Shown here: positions 44,889-54,463 of the stretch, in pieces
Layout: every line of letters begins with the position of its first letter
Position numbering within the stretch: position 1 is the stretch's first letter
From: an uncultured Eubacteriales bacterium
GTDB taxonomy: Bacteria > Bacillota > Clostridia > Christensenellales > CAG-138
Reading direction: 5' to 3'
DNA: 64,000 nt
Assembly (NCBI GenBank): GCA_900546845.1
Contig: UREK01000009.1
Coordinates: forward strand, 1 to 64,000
The notes under the pieces: generated by a model
Database searches by the model: none
What the model saw: only the letters and a program-made list of their open reading frames with translations
What the model was told of the DNA's origin: nothing
Program-made: the position numbers and the translations under genes

Positions 44889-45899
44889 TTATGCAAGCGT
44901 GAACCGGTATTCCGTCCGTTCGTCGTACCGCATGCCTGCCCGCAGCAGCGGGGATGGGAACGCCGTGTGATGCATCGCGTCCGGAAAACGCTGTGTTTCC
45001 AGGCACACGCCAGCATATGCCCCGTATTGTGCGCCGCCCTTGCCCGCACGCACGGAGAGGAAATTCGCCGTGTAAAGCTGTATCCCTTCCATCGTGGTAT
45101 GCACCTCCATCGAAACGCCGCTTCCCGGGCAGGAAAGCAAAGCAGCACGGCGCATCCCCGCGCCCGAAAGGGCAAAATTGTGGTCATACCCCTGCGTGGG
45201 CGCAAGCAGCGCGTCCCCGATACGCGCGCCAAGCGCCGCCGCCACGCGGAAATCGAGCGCCGTACCTGCGACAGGCGTAAGCGTGCCAAGCGGCAGGTTT
45301 CCCGCACCTGCAGGCGTATATTCCTCCGCCGCAAGCGTTAACATATGCCCGAGCACCGTCCCGTTCCCCTGCCCGGCCAGGTTGAAATACGCATGGTTCG
45401 TGAGGCTCACAAAGGTATCGCGCGTGCTCTGCGCTTCGTACTGGATGCGGAGCCCATCCGGCAAAAGCGTATAGGTCACTGTGACCGTAAGCGCGCCGGG
45501 GAAGCCCTCCTCCCCGTCCGCTGAAACGCGGGAGAAGGCCACGCCGTCCGCCGCAGGCGCATAATCCCAGACGCGCTTATCAAACCCATGCGCACCGCCG
45601 TGGAGCTGGTTTCCCCCTTCGTTCGCGGCGAGGCGGTATTCCACCCCGTTCAGTAAGAACGCCGCGCCGCCGATGCGGTTTGCGTAGCGGCCCACAGTCG
45701 CGCCAAGGCATCCGTTCCGCGCACAGTATTCCGCGAGCGTGTCATATCCGAGGCAGACGTCCAGCCCGTTGGGCAGCACGAGGCTTTGCAGCGTAGCCCC
45801 ATAGTTCAAAAGCGAAATGCGGTAGCCGTGCGCAGAGAGCGTCAGCCGCTTTACGGGACGGCCCTCCGCTTCTCCAAATGTCGTTTCGATATAATTCAA
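44889..45899 (-). CDS. galM: Aldose 1-epimerase (mutarotase)
   Basis: A 336-residue enzyme converting between anomers of galactose or glucose. Family features: LLNYGATLQSLVLPN, GATVGRYANRIGGAAF, NQLHGGAHGFDKRVWDY (active-site His), SLTNHAYFNLAG (second His), and the C-terminal AGVCLETQRFPDA with the catalytic Glu. The start is a TTG at 45899 with GGAAGGG seven bases upstream; the nearby ATG is out of frame. No other gal genes adjoin. Confidence 0.93.
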   Translation of the reverse strand: MNYIETTFGEAEGRPVKRLTLSAHGYRISLLNYGATLQSLVLPNGLDVCLGYDTLAEYCARNGCLGATVGRYANRIGGAAFLLNGVEYRLAANEGGNQLHGGAHGFDKRVWDYAPAADGVAFSRVSADGEEGFPGALTVTVTYTLLPDGLRIQYEAQSTRDTFVSLTNHAYFNLAGQGNGTVLGHMLTLAAEEYTPAGAGNLPLGTLTPVAGTALDFRVAAALGARIGDALLAPTQGYDHNFALSGAGMRRAALLSCPGSGVSMEVHTTMEGIQLYTANFLSVRAGKGGAQYGAYAGVCLETQRFPDAMHHTAFPSPLLRAGMRYDERTEYRFTLA

Positions 45900-46057
45900 G
45901 CCATTTCCCTTCCGTCAATATGCCGTTTACAGTTTGGCTTTATTGTAAGCCTTATCGCATGCAGAGCGCAAGCATGCGCCGCATGAAGCGCCGGTGTTTC
46001 GGGAATCCTGAAAAAAACGGCCTCGTTGGAAGCCGGATTTTGAAAGGAGCGCAATTT

Positions 46058-46717
46058 ATGAACAAATACGTTTGCACCGTCTGCGGGTATGTCCACACGG
46101 GGGACAGCGCGCCGGACCAATGCCCTGTTTGCAAGGCTCCCGCCTCCAAATTTAAGCCCGTTGCAGAGGTGGAGCATGACCGTAAATATGCCGGCACACA
46201 GACCGAGCGGAACCTGATGGATGCCTTTTCCGGAGAATCGCAGGCACGCAATAAATATTGTTTTTTTGCGGAAGCCGCGCGCAATGAAGGGTATGAGCAG
46301 ATCGCCGCACTGTTTGAGCAAACAGCGATGCAGGAGCGCCAACACGCCAAGATGTGGTATGCGGAATTCCACGGCATCGGTAGCACCGCAGAAAACCTCG
46401 TTACTGCTGCCGAGGGCGAGCACATGGAATGGGCTGACATGTATGCCCGCATGGCGCGCGAGGCGCGCGAAGAGGGGTTTTATGCCCTCGCCGAACGATT
46501 CGCACGCGTTGCGGACGTTGAGCAGGCTCATGAGGAACGCTATCTCCGCCTGCTCGAAAACATCCGCAAGAACCGCGTTTTTTCCGAGGAAAGCGAAGAA
46601 ACGGTCTGGATGTGCCGCCAGTGCGGTTATCTGCACACTGGTCCGGAGGCGCCTGAGCGCTGCCCTGCCTGTGGGTATGCACAATCTTTCTTCGAGCGGA
46701 AAGCCGAAAATTACTGA
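46058..46717 (+). CDS. Rubrerythrin with rubredoxin domains at both ends
   Basis: A 219-residue peroxide-scavenging protein. The N-terminal rubredoxin-like site has C6/C9 and C22/C25; the four-helix di-iron core (45-170) has SGESQARNKY, QERQHAK, AAEGEHMEWADMY and DVEQAHEERY; a second rubredoxin-like site has C186/C189 and C202/C205. Classical rubrerythrins have only the C-terminal site, reverse ones only the N-terminal. It reduces H2O2 in the cytosol of anaerobes using NAD(P)H-linked electrons. RBS AAAGGAG. The convergent neighbour encodes a Cu/Zn-SOD-like protein, making an oxidative-stress pair. Confidence 0.93.
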   Translation: MNKYVCTVCGYVHTGDSAPDQCPVCKAPASKFKPVAEVEHDRKYAGTQTERNLMDAFSGESQARNKYCFFAEAARNEGYEQIAALFEQTAMQERQHAKMWYAEFHGIGSTAENLVTAAEGEHMEWADMYARMAREAREEGFYALAERFARVADVEQAHEERYLRLLENIRKNRVFSEESEETVWMCRQCGYLHTGPEAPERCPACGYAQSFFERKAENY

Positions 46718-46729
46718 CGCAGCGGCGCT

Positions 46730-47227
46730 TTACCCTTCGATTATCCCGCAGCCAATGCGGCTGCCGGCATCGCCTGCCGGTTGGGATGTGAAATCATCCC
46801 TTTGGCTATGGAGGATGACCGCGCGGTGCAGGATCTCCCGCACGGTAAAGCGTTCTGTATAGAATGCAGAAAACGCATATCCCCGGTTTGAAAACAGCGG
46901 TGGAAGATCCCCCGCATGCGCTGGATGCGGGCAGCCCGCCGGGTTATAATGCCCGCCCGCGCCGGCAAACGCCCCGCCATCCCCAGCGCAGCTGCCGTTC
47001 GTATGGATGTGCATGGCGAATATGTTTTCCGTACAGCGCGCCGCGTTATACGGCAAGCCGTGGAATTCCGCAAGCACAAGCGTTCCGCTTCCCGCCGGAT
47101 AAAAGCGCACGACCCCGCACAGCTGTGGATGCGCGGCATCTCCGCTCACCCGCGCAACCGCACCCGGGCTTGCGCTAAGCCCGGAAAACAAAGTTTGCAT
47201 TCCCGCTTTCTGCCGGTTGTTCTGCAT
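46730..47227 (-). CDS. Cu/Zn superoxide dismutase-like protein, no signal peptide
   Basis: A 165-residue protein of the SodC fold. Metal ligands are complete: H73 and H75 (FAMHIHTNGSC), the bridging H93 (GGHYNP), H101, H104 and D107 (CPHPAHAGDLPP) and H140 (VILHSQRDDF). Cys99 and Cys160 could form the structural disulfide. It lacks the N-terminal signal peptide found in most bacterial SodC, so it may be cytoplasmic. The usual activation-loop Arg is seen in SRIGCG. Convergent with rubrerythrin; start follows GAGGTGAAACC. Confidence 0.88.
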   Translation of the reverse strand: MQNNRQKAGMQTLFSGLSASPGAVARVSGDAAHPQLCGVVRFYPAGSGTLVLAEFHGLPYNAARCTENIFAMHIHTNGSCAGDGGAFAGAGGHYNPAGCPHPAHAGDLPPLFSNRGYAFSAFYTERFTVREILHRAVILHSQRDDFTSQPAGDAGSRIGCGIIEG

Positions 47228-47304
47228 AGGTTTCACCTCGTTTCTGGTTCATACTATGCGTACCGCGTTTGGAAAGCAACAGAATGCAGGATAAGGAATT
47301 TGAT

Positions 47305-49251
47305 ATGAACCGTTTACAGAATGAAATCAGCCCATATCTGCTCCAGCACGCGGAGAACCCCGTGGATTGGTATCCCTGGGGTCCGGAGGCATTCGAGGCC
47401 GCACGGCGGGCGGATAAGCCCGTGTTCCTGAGCGTTGGGTATTCCACCTGCCATTGGTGCCACGTCATGGCGCACGAAAGCTTTGAGGACACGGAGGTCG
47501 CCGCGTTTCTCAACACGCACTTCATCTCTATCAAGGTGGATAAGGAGGAGCGGCCGGACGTAGACAGCGTGTATATGCGCGTATGCGAGGCGTATACCGG
47601 CAGCGGCGGCTGGCCGACGAGCATCTTCATGACCGCCGGGCAGAAGCCTTTTTTCGCGGGGACATATTTTCCGAAGGACGCGTTCCTCGCGCTGCTCCAA
47701 AACATCGTTTTCCTCTGGCAAACGGACCGTGCTGCCCTCCTCAAGAACGGGGACGCGGTCATAGGCGCGCTGCAAAAAAGCGCCCGGTCCGGGGATGGCC
47801 CGGAGCCGACCGAATCGCTCATCCGGAGAGCGCTTTCGCATTTTCGCGCAACGTTTGACGCGCGATACGGCGGCTTCGGCCACGCGCCCAAATTCCCTGC
47901 CGCGCACAACCTGATGTTCCTGCTCGCGCTTCACGCCCACGATGGGGATACGGAAGCGCGCGCCATGGCGGAAAAGACGCTCGTTTCGCTTTACCGCGGC
48001 GGCATCTTCGACCACATCGGCGGCGGCTTCTCGCGCTATTCTACGGACCAGCGCTTCCTCGTCCCGCATTTTGAAAAGATGCTCTATGACAACGCGCTCC
48101 TGATCCTCGCCTACGCAATGGCGTTCCAGCTCACGGGCAACGCGCTTTATAAAACCGTCGCGGAAAAGACGGCAGCCTACGTCCTGCGCGCGCTTGTTTC
48201 CCCGGAGGGCGGCTTTTACAGCGCCGAGGACGCGGACAGCGAGGGCGTGGAGGGCAAATATTACGTATTTGAACCGGAGGAACTCACCCATCTGCTCGGC
48301 CCGGACGTAGGCGCGTTGTTCAACCGGTATTACGGCATCGTGCCCGGCGGGAACTTTGAAGGGAAGAGCATCCCGAACCTGCTCGGTGCGGAAGCGCTGA
48401 CGGACGTGTTCGAGCAATACCTGCCCAGGGTGCGCGAATACCGGCAAAAGCGCGCGCAGCTCCACCGGGACGACAAGGTTTTGACGTCTTGGAACGGCCT
48501 TATGATTGCGGCGCTCGCAAAGCTTTTCTGCGCCACGGGCAACGCGGAATACCTGGAGGCCGCAAAGCGCGCCTGTACCTTTCTGGAACGGGCTTGCATG
48601 CCCGGCGGCATGCTCCGCGCAGGCACGCGCGGCGGCCGCCCGCTCGGCCCCGGCTTTCTGGACGATTACGCCGCGCTCGCGTTCGCATACCTCGCGCTGT
48701 ATGAAGCCGCCTTTACCGATGAATATCTTGAAAAGGCTGCGTCGCTCGCCGAGCGGGCGGAAGCGCTCTTTTCCGATCCAGAGGAGGGCGGCTATTTCCT
48801 TTCCGGTGCGCAAAACGAGCCGCTGATCCTGCGGCCCAAAGAAACCTATGACGGCGCGATGCCAAGCGGCAATTCCATGATGGCGTACGTGCTCACGCGG
48901 CTGAGCCAGGTTCATGACGAAGCGCGCTTTGGCCCGCGCGCGGAGGCACAGCTGCGCTTCCTCGCCGCCGAAGCGCAGGCGCATCCTGCCGGGCATTGCT
49001 TTTTCCTTTTCGCGCTGCTGCTTTCCCGCCCCCATGCAACGCTCGTCTGCGTGCTCCAAAACGAGAACGACGCGGAGGAGCTTGCCCGCCGCGTTCCGTT
49101 CGATACCGCCCTGCGCGTCCTGCACGCCCCTACGGCAGCTTACCCGTGCAAGGACGGGCGGGCTGCCTATTATGTCTGCCGGGGAAACGCCTGCCTCCCG
49201 CCGGTGAACACGCTTTCGGAAGCGCTCCAGCTCATCGGCCAGCGCCCATGA
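47305..49251 (+). CDS. YyaL/DUF255 thioredoxin-fold and glycosidase-like protein
   Basis: A 648-residue protein. The N-terminal thioredoxin-like domain (1-165) has [28 protein letters not shown] (CxxC-type site CHWC) and the [11 protein letters not shown] segment. The rest is an (alpha/alpha)6 barrel of the N-acylglucosamine-epimerase type ([55 protein letters not shown]). The function is unknown in all organisms. Start 47305 has AAGGA seven bases upstream; an ATG at 47284 is possible. Divergent from the SOD gene. Confidence 0.92.
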   Translation: MNRLQNEISPYLLQHAENPVDWYPWGPEAFEAARRADKPVFLSVGYSTCHWCHVMAHESFEDTEVAAFLNTHFISIKVDKEERPDVDSVYMRVCEAYTGSGGWPTSIFMTAGQKPFFAGTYFPKDAFLALLQNIVFLWQTDRAALLKNGDAVIGALQKSARSGDGPEPTESLIRRALSHFRATFDARYGGFGHAPKFPAAHNLMFLLALHAHDGDTEARAMAEKTLVSLYRGGIFDHIGGGFSRYSTDQRFLVPHFEKMLYDNALLILAYAMAFQLTGNALYKTVAEKTAAYVLRALVSPEGGFYSAEDADSEGVEGKYYVFEPEELTHLLGPDVGALFNRYYGIVPGGNFEGKSIPNLLGAEALTDVFEQYLPRVREYRQKRAQLHRDDKVLTSWNGLMIAALAKLFCATGNAEYLEAAKRACTFLERACMPGGMLRAGTRGGRPLGPGFLDDYAALAFAYLALYEAAFTDEYLEKAASLAERAEALFSDPEEGGYFLSGAQNEPLILRPKETYDGAMPSGNSMMAYVLTRLSQVHDEARFGPRAEAQLRFLAAEAQAHPAGHCFFLFALLLSRPHATLVCVLQNENDAEELARRVPFDTALRVLHAPTAAYPCKDGRAAYYVCRGNACLPPVNTLSEALQLIGQRP

Positions 49252-49283
49252 GCGCGCACCCGGGCGCTAAGCGCTCCTAGCAA

Positions 49284-49325
49284 AGGCGGAATTGCGCTCA
49301 CGCTGCAATTCCGCCTGTTTTTTCT
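49284..49325 (+). terminator. Terminator after the YyaL-type gene
   Basis: AGGCGGAATTGC and GCAATTCCGCCT form a perfect 12 bp stem around a 9-base loop, then GTTTTTTC. Confidence 0.8.
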
Positions 49326-49375
49326 TCAGCCGGCCGGCCTTGGCCCGTATCTTATCCATGCGCCGCGCGGGCACG

Positions 49376-49645
49376 CTATTTCTTCTTCGCAAGCTCCATG
49401 ATCGCGCCGAAATGCTGCATAACGTAATCATATCCGGCGCCGCGCCTGTGCGGGATCATGCAGTTGCTGCAATCCTTAACGCCGTTTTCCGTATAGGTGA
49501 AATTGCCGCCGCATTTGTCGCCCAGCGCATACAGCGGGCAATAGCAGAACAGGCAGTTGAAGTTTTCCGGGTCGCTGGTTTTATGGCACGGGAAAAACTC
49601 GCATTCCGAATTGCGAAAAAAAGAATACGCTTTCTTTTCTTCCAT
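49376..49645 (-). CDS. Cysteine-rich small domain protein
   Basis: An 89-residue protein with eight to nine Cys arranged as SECEFFPCHK, NFNCLFCYCPLYALGDKCGGNF and KDCSNCMIPHRRGAGYDYV. The pattern matches the Cys-rich small domain family (Pfam PF04071), some members of which are fused to cobalamin-pathway enzymes; a metal-binding role is likely. It lies 18 bp downstream of bioY and is likely co-transcribed. RBS AAAGGAG, 12 bases before the chosen start. Confidence 0.82.
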   Translation of the reverse strand: MEEKKAYSFFRNSECEFFPCHKTSDPENFNCLFCYCPLYALGDKCGGNFTYTENGVKDCSNCMIPHRRGAGYDYVMQHFGAIMELAKKK

Positions 49646-49663
49646 AATTAAAATCATCTCCTT

Positions 49664-50203
49664 TTATATTCCGCCGCCAAGCGCCCGCAGCGGCGCTTCC
49701 AGCCGGCGCCCCAGATAGGCTGCAAGGACGATCTTAAGCGCATCGCCCACAAGGAAGGGGAGCACGCAGTAAGCGAGGCTTACCCAAAGCCCTGTGCCTG
49801 TAACCGCCATGAACCAAACCGTGCCGAACGCATAGCACGCGGCCGTGCCAAGCGCCATCGCGGCACAGAGCCGCCAGAACCCCATGCCCCAGCGCTCCCG
49901 CAGGTATCCATCCAGGAACGCTGCAAGCAAATACCCAACGAGGTAGCCGCCCGTCTTTCCAGCGATGACCTGCGCCCCGCCCGCAAAACCCGCGAACACT
50001 GGCGCGCCGAGCGCCCCGAGAAGCACATAGGCCGCGGCTGCCGCCACACCGCGCTTGGGGCCGAGCGATATGCCCGCGAGGTGTACCGCGAACAACGCAA
50101 GGTTGAGCGGAACCATCGGCAGCGGGATCTGGATCTGCGCGCATACAGCGCACAGCGCGGTAAATACGGCGCAAATGCAGCATTGCCTAAGTCCCTTTTC
50201 CAT
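49664..50203 (-). CDS. bioY: Biotin ECF transporter substrate-binding protein BioY
   Basis: A 179-residue membrane protein with six helices. BioY motifs: IQIPLPMVPLNLALFAVHLAG, GALGAPVFAGFAGGAQVIAGKTGGYLVGYLLAA and the C-terminal LPFLVGDALKIVLAA. It binds biotin and needs the shared EcfAAT module encoded elsewhere. No biotin genes adjoin, fitting a biotin auxotroph. Start 50203 follows AAAGGA. Confidence 0.93.
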   Translation of the reverse strand: MEKGLRQCCICAVFTALCAVCAQIQIPLPMVPLNLALFAVHLAGISLGPKRGVAAAAAYVLLGALGAPVFAGFAGGAQVIAGKTGGYLVGYLLAAFLDGYLRERWGMGFWRLCAAMALGTAACYAFGTVWFMAVTGTGLWVSLAYCVLPFLVGDALKIVLAAYLGRRLEAPLRALGGGI

Positions 50204-50306
50204 GTTGCGGCTTCCTTTCTTCCCCATTATACCGGCCGGGGCAAGGCATTGTCAAACCGGACGGCGCGCCCCCGCACCGCATTTCTCCCTGAAAATCTTT
50301 TAGGTG

Positions 50307-50336
50307 TTGACAAAAACATTCATATGTATATATACT
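50307..50336 (+). promoter_or_regulatory. Promoter of arcC
   Basis: A perfect TTGACA (50307-50312), 18 bp of AT-rich sequence, and TATACT (50331-50336). About 90 bp precede the start codon. Confidence 0.65.
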
Positions 50337-50429
50337 GTATCCATACAAATACAATATGCAAGCCACAGCATACGCGGCAAACCGGAACAGCCGCATGATT
50401 GATAAAAAAGGAATAAAGGAGACGCCATC

Positions 50430-51368
50430 GTGAACAAAATCGTGATCGCACTTGGTGGAAACGCCCTTCAGGAGGCCGGAAAGCCGGCGACCGCACAGGC
50501 GCAGCTTGAAGTGGTCGAGAGAACTTCCATTTACATCGCCGACATCCTCGAAAAAGGCTATCACATCGTGCTTGCGCACGGCAACGGGCCTCAGGTGGGC
50601 CGCCTCGTCATCCAGAACGAATACGCGGAACCCGTCACCCCCGCCATGCCGTTTGACGTCTGCGGCGCGATGAGCCAGGGCATGATTGGCTACCACATCC
50701 AGCAAGGCCTCGGCAAGGTGCTTCGAAGCCGCGGCGGCCATACTCACGTTGCCACCGTAGTGACGCAGGTCGTCGTTGACGCGGAGGATCCGAAGTTCCA
50801 GAACCCTTCCAAGCCCATCGGCCCGTTCTATACCGAAGAGGAAGCTGCGGCCATCGCCGCACAGAAGGGCTACATTATGAAGGAGGACGCGGGCCGCGGC
50901 TGGCGGCGCGTCGTCGCCTCCCCGATGCCGGTGGAAATCGTGGAGCTTGACGCAGTGCGCTGTTTGGTGGATAATGGGTTCATCGTCGTGACCGTAGGCG
51001 GCGGCGGCATCCCTGTCGTGCGCAATGCGGCGGGCGACCTCGAAGGCGTCGCCGCCGTGATCGACAAGGATCTTGCGAGCGAGCGCCTGGCCGAGGATCT
51101 TGACGCGGACGCGCTCGTGATCCTCACCGCCGTGGAAAAGGTTAGCATCAACTTCAAAAAGCCGGATCAGAAGGACCTCGATGCGATCACCCCAACCGAG
51201 GCAAGGCAGTACATGGCAGAGGGGCATTTTGCGCCCGGCTCCATGCTGCCCAAGATCGAAGCCGCCGTCAAATTCGTGGAAAGCAAGCCTGGCCGCAAGG
51301 CGATCATCACCTCGCTCGACAAGGCGGCCCTCGCTTTGGAAGGCAAGGCGGGCACCACGATCCAATAA
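50430..51368 (+). CDS. arcC: Carbamate kinase
   Basis: A 312-residue enzyme making ATP and carbamate from carbamoyl phosphate and ADP. Family features: IVIALGGNALQ, LAHGNGPQVG, the VVASPMPVEIVE segment, VTVGGGGIPV, DKDLASERLA and GHFAPGSMLPKIEA. It usually works with arginine deiminase and ornithine transcarbamylase, but arcA and arcB are not here, so it may serve purine, allantoin or agmatine breakdown. The start is GTG with GGAG eight bases upstream. Confidence 0.95.
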   Translation: MNKIVIALGGNALQEAGKPATAQAQLEVVERTSIYIADILEKGYHIVLAHGNGPQVGRLVIQNEYAEPVTPAMPFDVCGAMSQGMIGYHIQQGLGKVLRSRGGHTHVATVVTQVVVDAEDPKFQNPSKPIGPFYTEEEAAAIAAQKGYIMKEDAGRGWRRVVASPMPVEIVELDAVRCLVDNGFIVVTVGGGGIPVVRNAAGDLEGVAAVIDKDLASERLAEDLDADALVILTAVEKVSINFKKPDQKDLDAITPTEARQYMAEGHFAPGSMLPKIEAAVKFVESKPGRKAIITSLDKAALALEGKAGTTIQ

Positions 51369-51443
51369 CCGCCGGCCCGGCGCATTCCCGTGCGGCAGGC
51401 TTGCGGGAAACCCATCCATATTATTTTTACGGAGGACATTCGC

Positions 51444-52781
51444 ATGTTCCAAAACTCCATCGGCGTTCAGGTTCCCGACATCCTGCTGCCGCGCAAGGGC
51501 GTATCCATGGAAAAATGGGCCGTTGTCGCCTGCGACCAGTTCACCTCCCAGCCAGAATACTGGGAAGAGGCGGAGCGCATCGTAGGGGAAGCGCCTTCCA
51601 CACTGCGCCTGATGCTGCCCGAAATGTATCTCGACAAGCCCGGCGAGGCGGAACGCATCGCCACGATCAATGCCACCATGGATCGCTACATGGCCGGAGG
51701 CACGCTCGAGAGCCGCGGCCAGGGCTTCGTTTTCGTGCGCCGCACGGTAGACGGCAAGACCCGCAACGGCCTCATCGTAGCGCTCGACCTTGAGCAGTAC
51801 GATTACAGCCGCGGCTCCGAAACGCTCATCCGCGCCTCGGAGGGCACGATCGTGGAGCGCATCCCTCCGCGCCTGCGCATCCGCAAGGACGCGGCGCTGG
51901 AGCTGCCGCACATCCTCGTCCTCATCGACGACCCGGCCTGCACGGTGATCGAGCCGCTCGCAGCAGCGGCCAATGCGGAGACAAAGCTCTACGATTTCGA
52001 GCTCATGCTCGGCGGCGGCCACATCGAGGGCTATATGATTCAAGACGCCGCACGCATCAATGGCGCGCTGCGTGCGCTCGAAGCCCTTGCCGACCCTGCC
52101 CGCTTCGCGGCGCAGTATGGCGAAGGCAAAGCCCCGATGCTCTTTGCGATGGGCGACGGCAATCACTCCTTCGCCACCGCGAAGGCCAACTGGGAAGCCC
52201 GGAAGCAGGAGCTCACCCCTGCTGAACGGGAGAACCACCCGGCGCGCTACGCGCTGGTGGAGCTTGAGAACATCCACGACGAAGGCATCCTCTTCGAGCC
52301 CATCCACAGGGTTTTGTTCAACCTTGATGTGGAAAAGGCCCTGCGCTGGCTCGTGAAACGCCTTGCCGCGGACAACGGCGCCTGCAAGCTGAACCGCTTT
52401 GAAACTAAGGAAGCCTGCGACGCTTCCGTCAAGATCGCCGAGACCTGCGGCGGGCATATCCTGCCCTTCGTCTCCGCCGAAGGGTACGGTTACCTCAAGG
52501 TAAACGCCCCCACGGCGCAGCTTGAGGTCGGCACGCTGCAAAACGCGCTCGACGCGATGCTCAAAGCCTTCCCGGAAGCCACGATCGACTATATCCACGG
52601 CGCGGACGTCGTCTGCGAACTCGGCGCAAAGCCCGGCAACCTCGGTTTTCTGCTGCCGCCGATGGCGAAGAGCGCCTTCTTCCCCACCGTGGTGTTCGAC
52701 GGCGCGCTCCCGCGCAAGACCTTCTCCATGGGCGAGGCGAACGAGAAACGTTATTACCTTGAATGCCGCAAAATAAAATAA
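51444..52781 (+). CDS. DUF1015-family protein
   Basis: A 445-residue protein. DUF1015 features: a DILLPRKGVSMEKWAVVACDQFTSQPEYWEE-type N-terminus, RRTVDGKTRNGLIVALDLEQYDY, the ALFAMGDGNHSFATAK-like core (LFAMGDGNHSFATAK) with a conserved DGNHS, and a C-terminal FLLPPMAKSAFFPTV. The family is widespread; roles beside serine-biosynthesis genes have been suggested but none is seen here. RBS ACGGAGG. It lies 75 bp after arcC in the same direction. Confidence 0.88.
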   Translation: MFQNSIGVQVPDILLPRKGVSMEKWAVVACDQFTSQPEYWEEAERIVGEAPSTLRLMLPEMYLDKPGEAERIATINATMDRYMAGGTLESRGQGFVFVRRTVDGKTRNGLIVALDLEQYDYSRGSETLIRASEGTIVERIPPRLRIRKDAALELPHILVLIDDPACTVIEPLAAAANAETKLYDFELMLGGGHIEGYMIQDAARINGALRALEALADPARFAAQYGEGKAPMLFAMGDGNHSFATAKANWEARKQELTPAERENHPARYALVELENIHDEGILFEPIHRVLFNLDVEKALRWLVKRLAADNGACKLNRFETKEACDASVKIAETCGGHILPFVSAEGYGYLKVNAPTAQLEVGTLQNALDAMLKAFPEATIDYIHGADVVCELGAKPGNLGFLLPPMAKSAFFPTVVFDGALPRKTFSMGEANEKRYYLECRKIK

Positions 52782-52831
52782 TAACGAGCGTCGCTTGCTT
52801 CCGTTGCGGCGTATGGCAGTGTTATGCTGAA

Positions 52832-52855
52832 GGGGGCGCGGCAGCGCCCCTTTTT
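52832..52855 (+). terminator. Terminator after the DUF1015 gene
   Basis: GGGGCGC and GCGCCCC pair around GGCA, followed by five T. From here to 53112 I see no supported gene. Confidence 0.75.
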
Positions 52856-53112
52856 GAGTTGCTGCGGCAATCCGAACAACGCGGTATCGTTTAAAGCCTT
52901 CGGGATTGGATGCGGGGGAGCATAAGCCCCCGCGCTGTCAGATCCTCGTTCAATGCCACGCGCCGTATGTGCTTTTACGCTGCGCTTCCCAGCTTCACGT
53001 GGGATATGCCGCTCCATATGGGCATGAATGCCGCCGCTTGGATAACCATCCGTTTGCATGGGAATACTTGGCGTTGCGCCCAAAGGCTACGCAAAACAAG
53101 GGTGATCCGATA

Positions 53113-54345
53113 ATGAAACGAAAGCGCGAAACCAAACCCAAACCGCAGCCGCCCGTCCCTTACACGCTGGCGTATCTCCTGCTTTGGCCCTATCTGCGCC
53201 TGCGCTATGGTTACCGGCGGCCGAAATCGCTTGCTGTGCGCAGGGAGCGCGGCCCCATCGCCGTGCTCGGCAACCATGCCTCCAACCTCGATTTTCTGTT
53301 CGCCATCGTAGCGCTTTATCCCAAGCGGATGAACTTCCTCGTGTCCGCGCACTTCTTCAACCAGAAGCCGCTCTGCTACCTGCTGCGCGTCGCCCAATGC
53401 GTGCGCAAGACGCAATTTACCGCGGATGTGGCCGCCATCCGGGATATGCGCGCGCTTGTATCCGCAGGCGGCAGCATCCTGCTTTACCCAGAAGGCGAGG
53501 TCAACGGCACCGGCCGGACGGAAGAATTCCCAGAAAGCACGGCACGCCTTTGCAAGCTGCTACGCGCTCCTGTTTACGCTGTGCGCACCAAGGGGAGTTA
53601 CCTGACGCGGCCAAAATGGGGGCCCGGCCGCCGGCGCGGCCGCGTGGAAACGGATGTGACGCTTATCGCTGCGGCGGAGGAGCTGCCCACGCTTTCCAAC
53701 GAAGCGCTCTACGCCCGCATCCGGGAAGGCATCTTCCAGGATGAATACGCATGGCAGGAAACGGCGCGCGTCCGCTTCCGCGCCAAATGTCCGGCGGAGG
53801 GTTTGGAACTGCTCCTTTACCGCTGCCCAAAATGCGGTGCGGAGTTCACGATGCGTACCGAGGGGAACGAGATCTTCTGCGCGGCCTGCGGCAACCGGGG
53901 AAGGATGGACGAATATGGCTTCCTCGCCCCGGCGGGCCAGGAAGACGTGATCCCCGCCTCCCCGCTCGCTTGGGCGGACGCGCAGCGCGCGGCGCTCCGT
54001 GAGGAAATGCGGAACCCTGCTTACCGCCTGTCCGCGCGCTGCTGCCTGCAATACCACCTCACCGAGCGGGCGCTCGACCATGTGGACGTCGGCGAGGGCG
54101 TCGTCACGCTCGACCGCAGCGGCATCTCCTATGAAGGCATGGCGGAAGGCAAGCCGCTTTCATTCCATTATCCGCTCGCGGCTTTCTACAAGCTCCCGTT
54201 CGCGCCGGGCCGCCGCTTCGAGCTCCCGCCCGCCCCGCGCGTCACGGCCATCCGCACGCTGGAGCCCGCCGCCATCTGGAAGTTCGTGCTGGCTCTGCCG
54301 CTGATGCAGGAGGCCGCCGCGTACGATGCGCAAAACAGCGATTGA
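53113..54345 (+). CDS. PlsC-type acyltransferase fused to a zinc ribbon and C-terminal domain
   Basis: A 410-residue protein. Residues 25-230 form the lysophosphatidate acyltransferase domain, with the catalytic HX4D in GNHASNLDF and the substrate motif LLYPEGEVNGTGR. After it comes a zinc ribbon, YRCPKCGAEF...CAACGNRG (about 240-270), and a 120-residue beta-rich domain with no known match (DHVDVGEGVVTLDRSGISYEG). PlsC alone is about 240 residues, so the extra half is unusual. It probably acylates a lipid on the inner membrane face. The ribosome binding site (AAGGGTGAT) is only moderate. Confidence 0.82.
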   Translation: MKRKRETKPKPQPPVPYTLAYLLLWPYLRLRYGYRRPKSLAVRRERGPIAVLGNHASNLDFLFAIVALYPKRMNFLVSAHFFNQKPLCYLLRVAQCVRKTQFTADVAAIRDMRALVSAGGSILLYPEGEVNGTGRTEEFPESTARLCKLLRAPVYAVRTKGSYLTRPKWGPGRRRGRVETDVTLIAAAEELPTLSNEALYARIREGIFQDEYAWQETARVRFRAKCPAEGLELLLYRCPKCGAEFTMRTEGNEIFCAACGNRGRMDEYGFLAPAGQEDVIPASPLAWADAQRAALREEMRNPAYRLSARCCLQYHLTERALDHVDVGEGVVTLDRSGISYEGMAEGKPLSFHYPLAAFYKLPFAPGRRFELPPAPRVTAIRTLEPAAIWKFVLALPLMQEAAAYDAQNSD

Positions 54346-54353
54346 CCGGTTTT

Positions 54354-54388
54354 CCGGCTGCCCAGGTCAAGTGGGTGGCCGGTTCTCT
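54354..54388 (+). terminator. Terminator after the PlsC-like gene
   Basis: CCGGCTGCCC and GGGTGGCCGG pair with two G-T wobbles around a 9-base loop, then a T-rich tract. Confidence 0.65.
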
Positions 54389-54463
54389 TTTTCAGCAAAA
54401 AAGGTCGAGCGGAAACGCCCGGCATGCTGGTATGCTATGGGAAGCTAAGAAGGGGGAACGCCG

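Noticed and set aside
50187..52598. An 803-codon minus-strand open frame
   Set aside because: It covers arcC and DUF1015, which are real by motif and ribosome binding site; the antisense frame has biased composition only.
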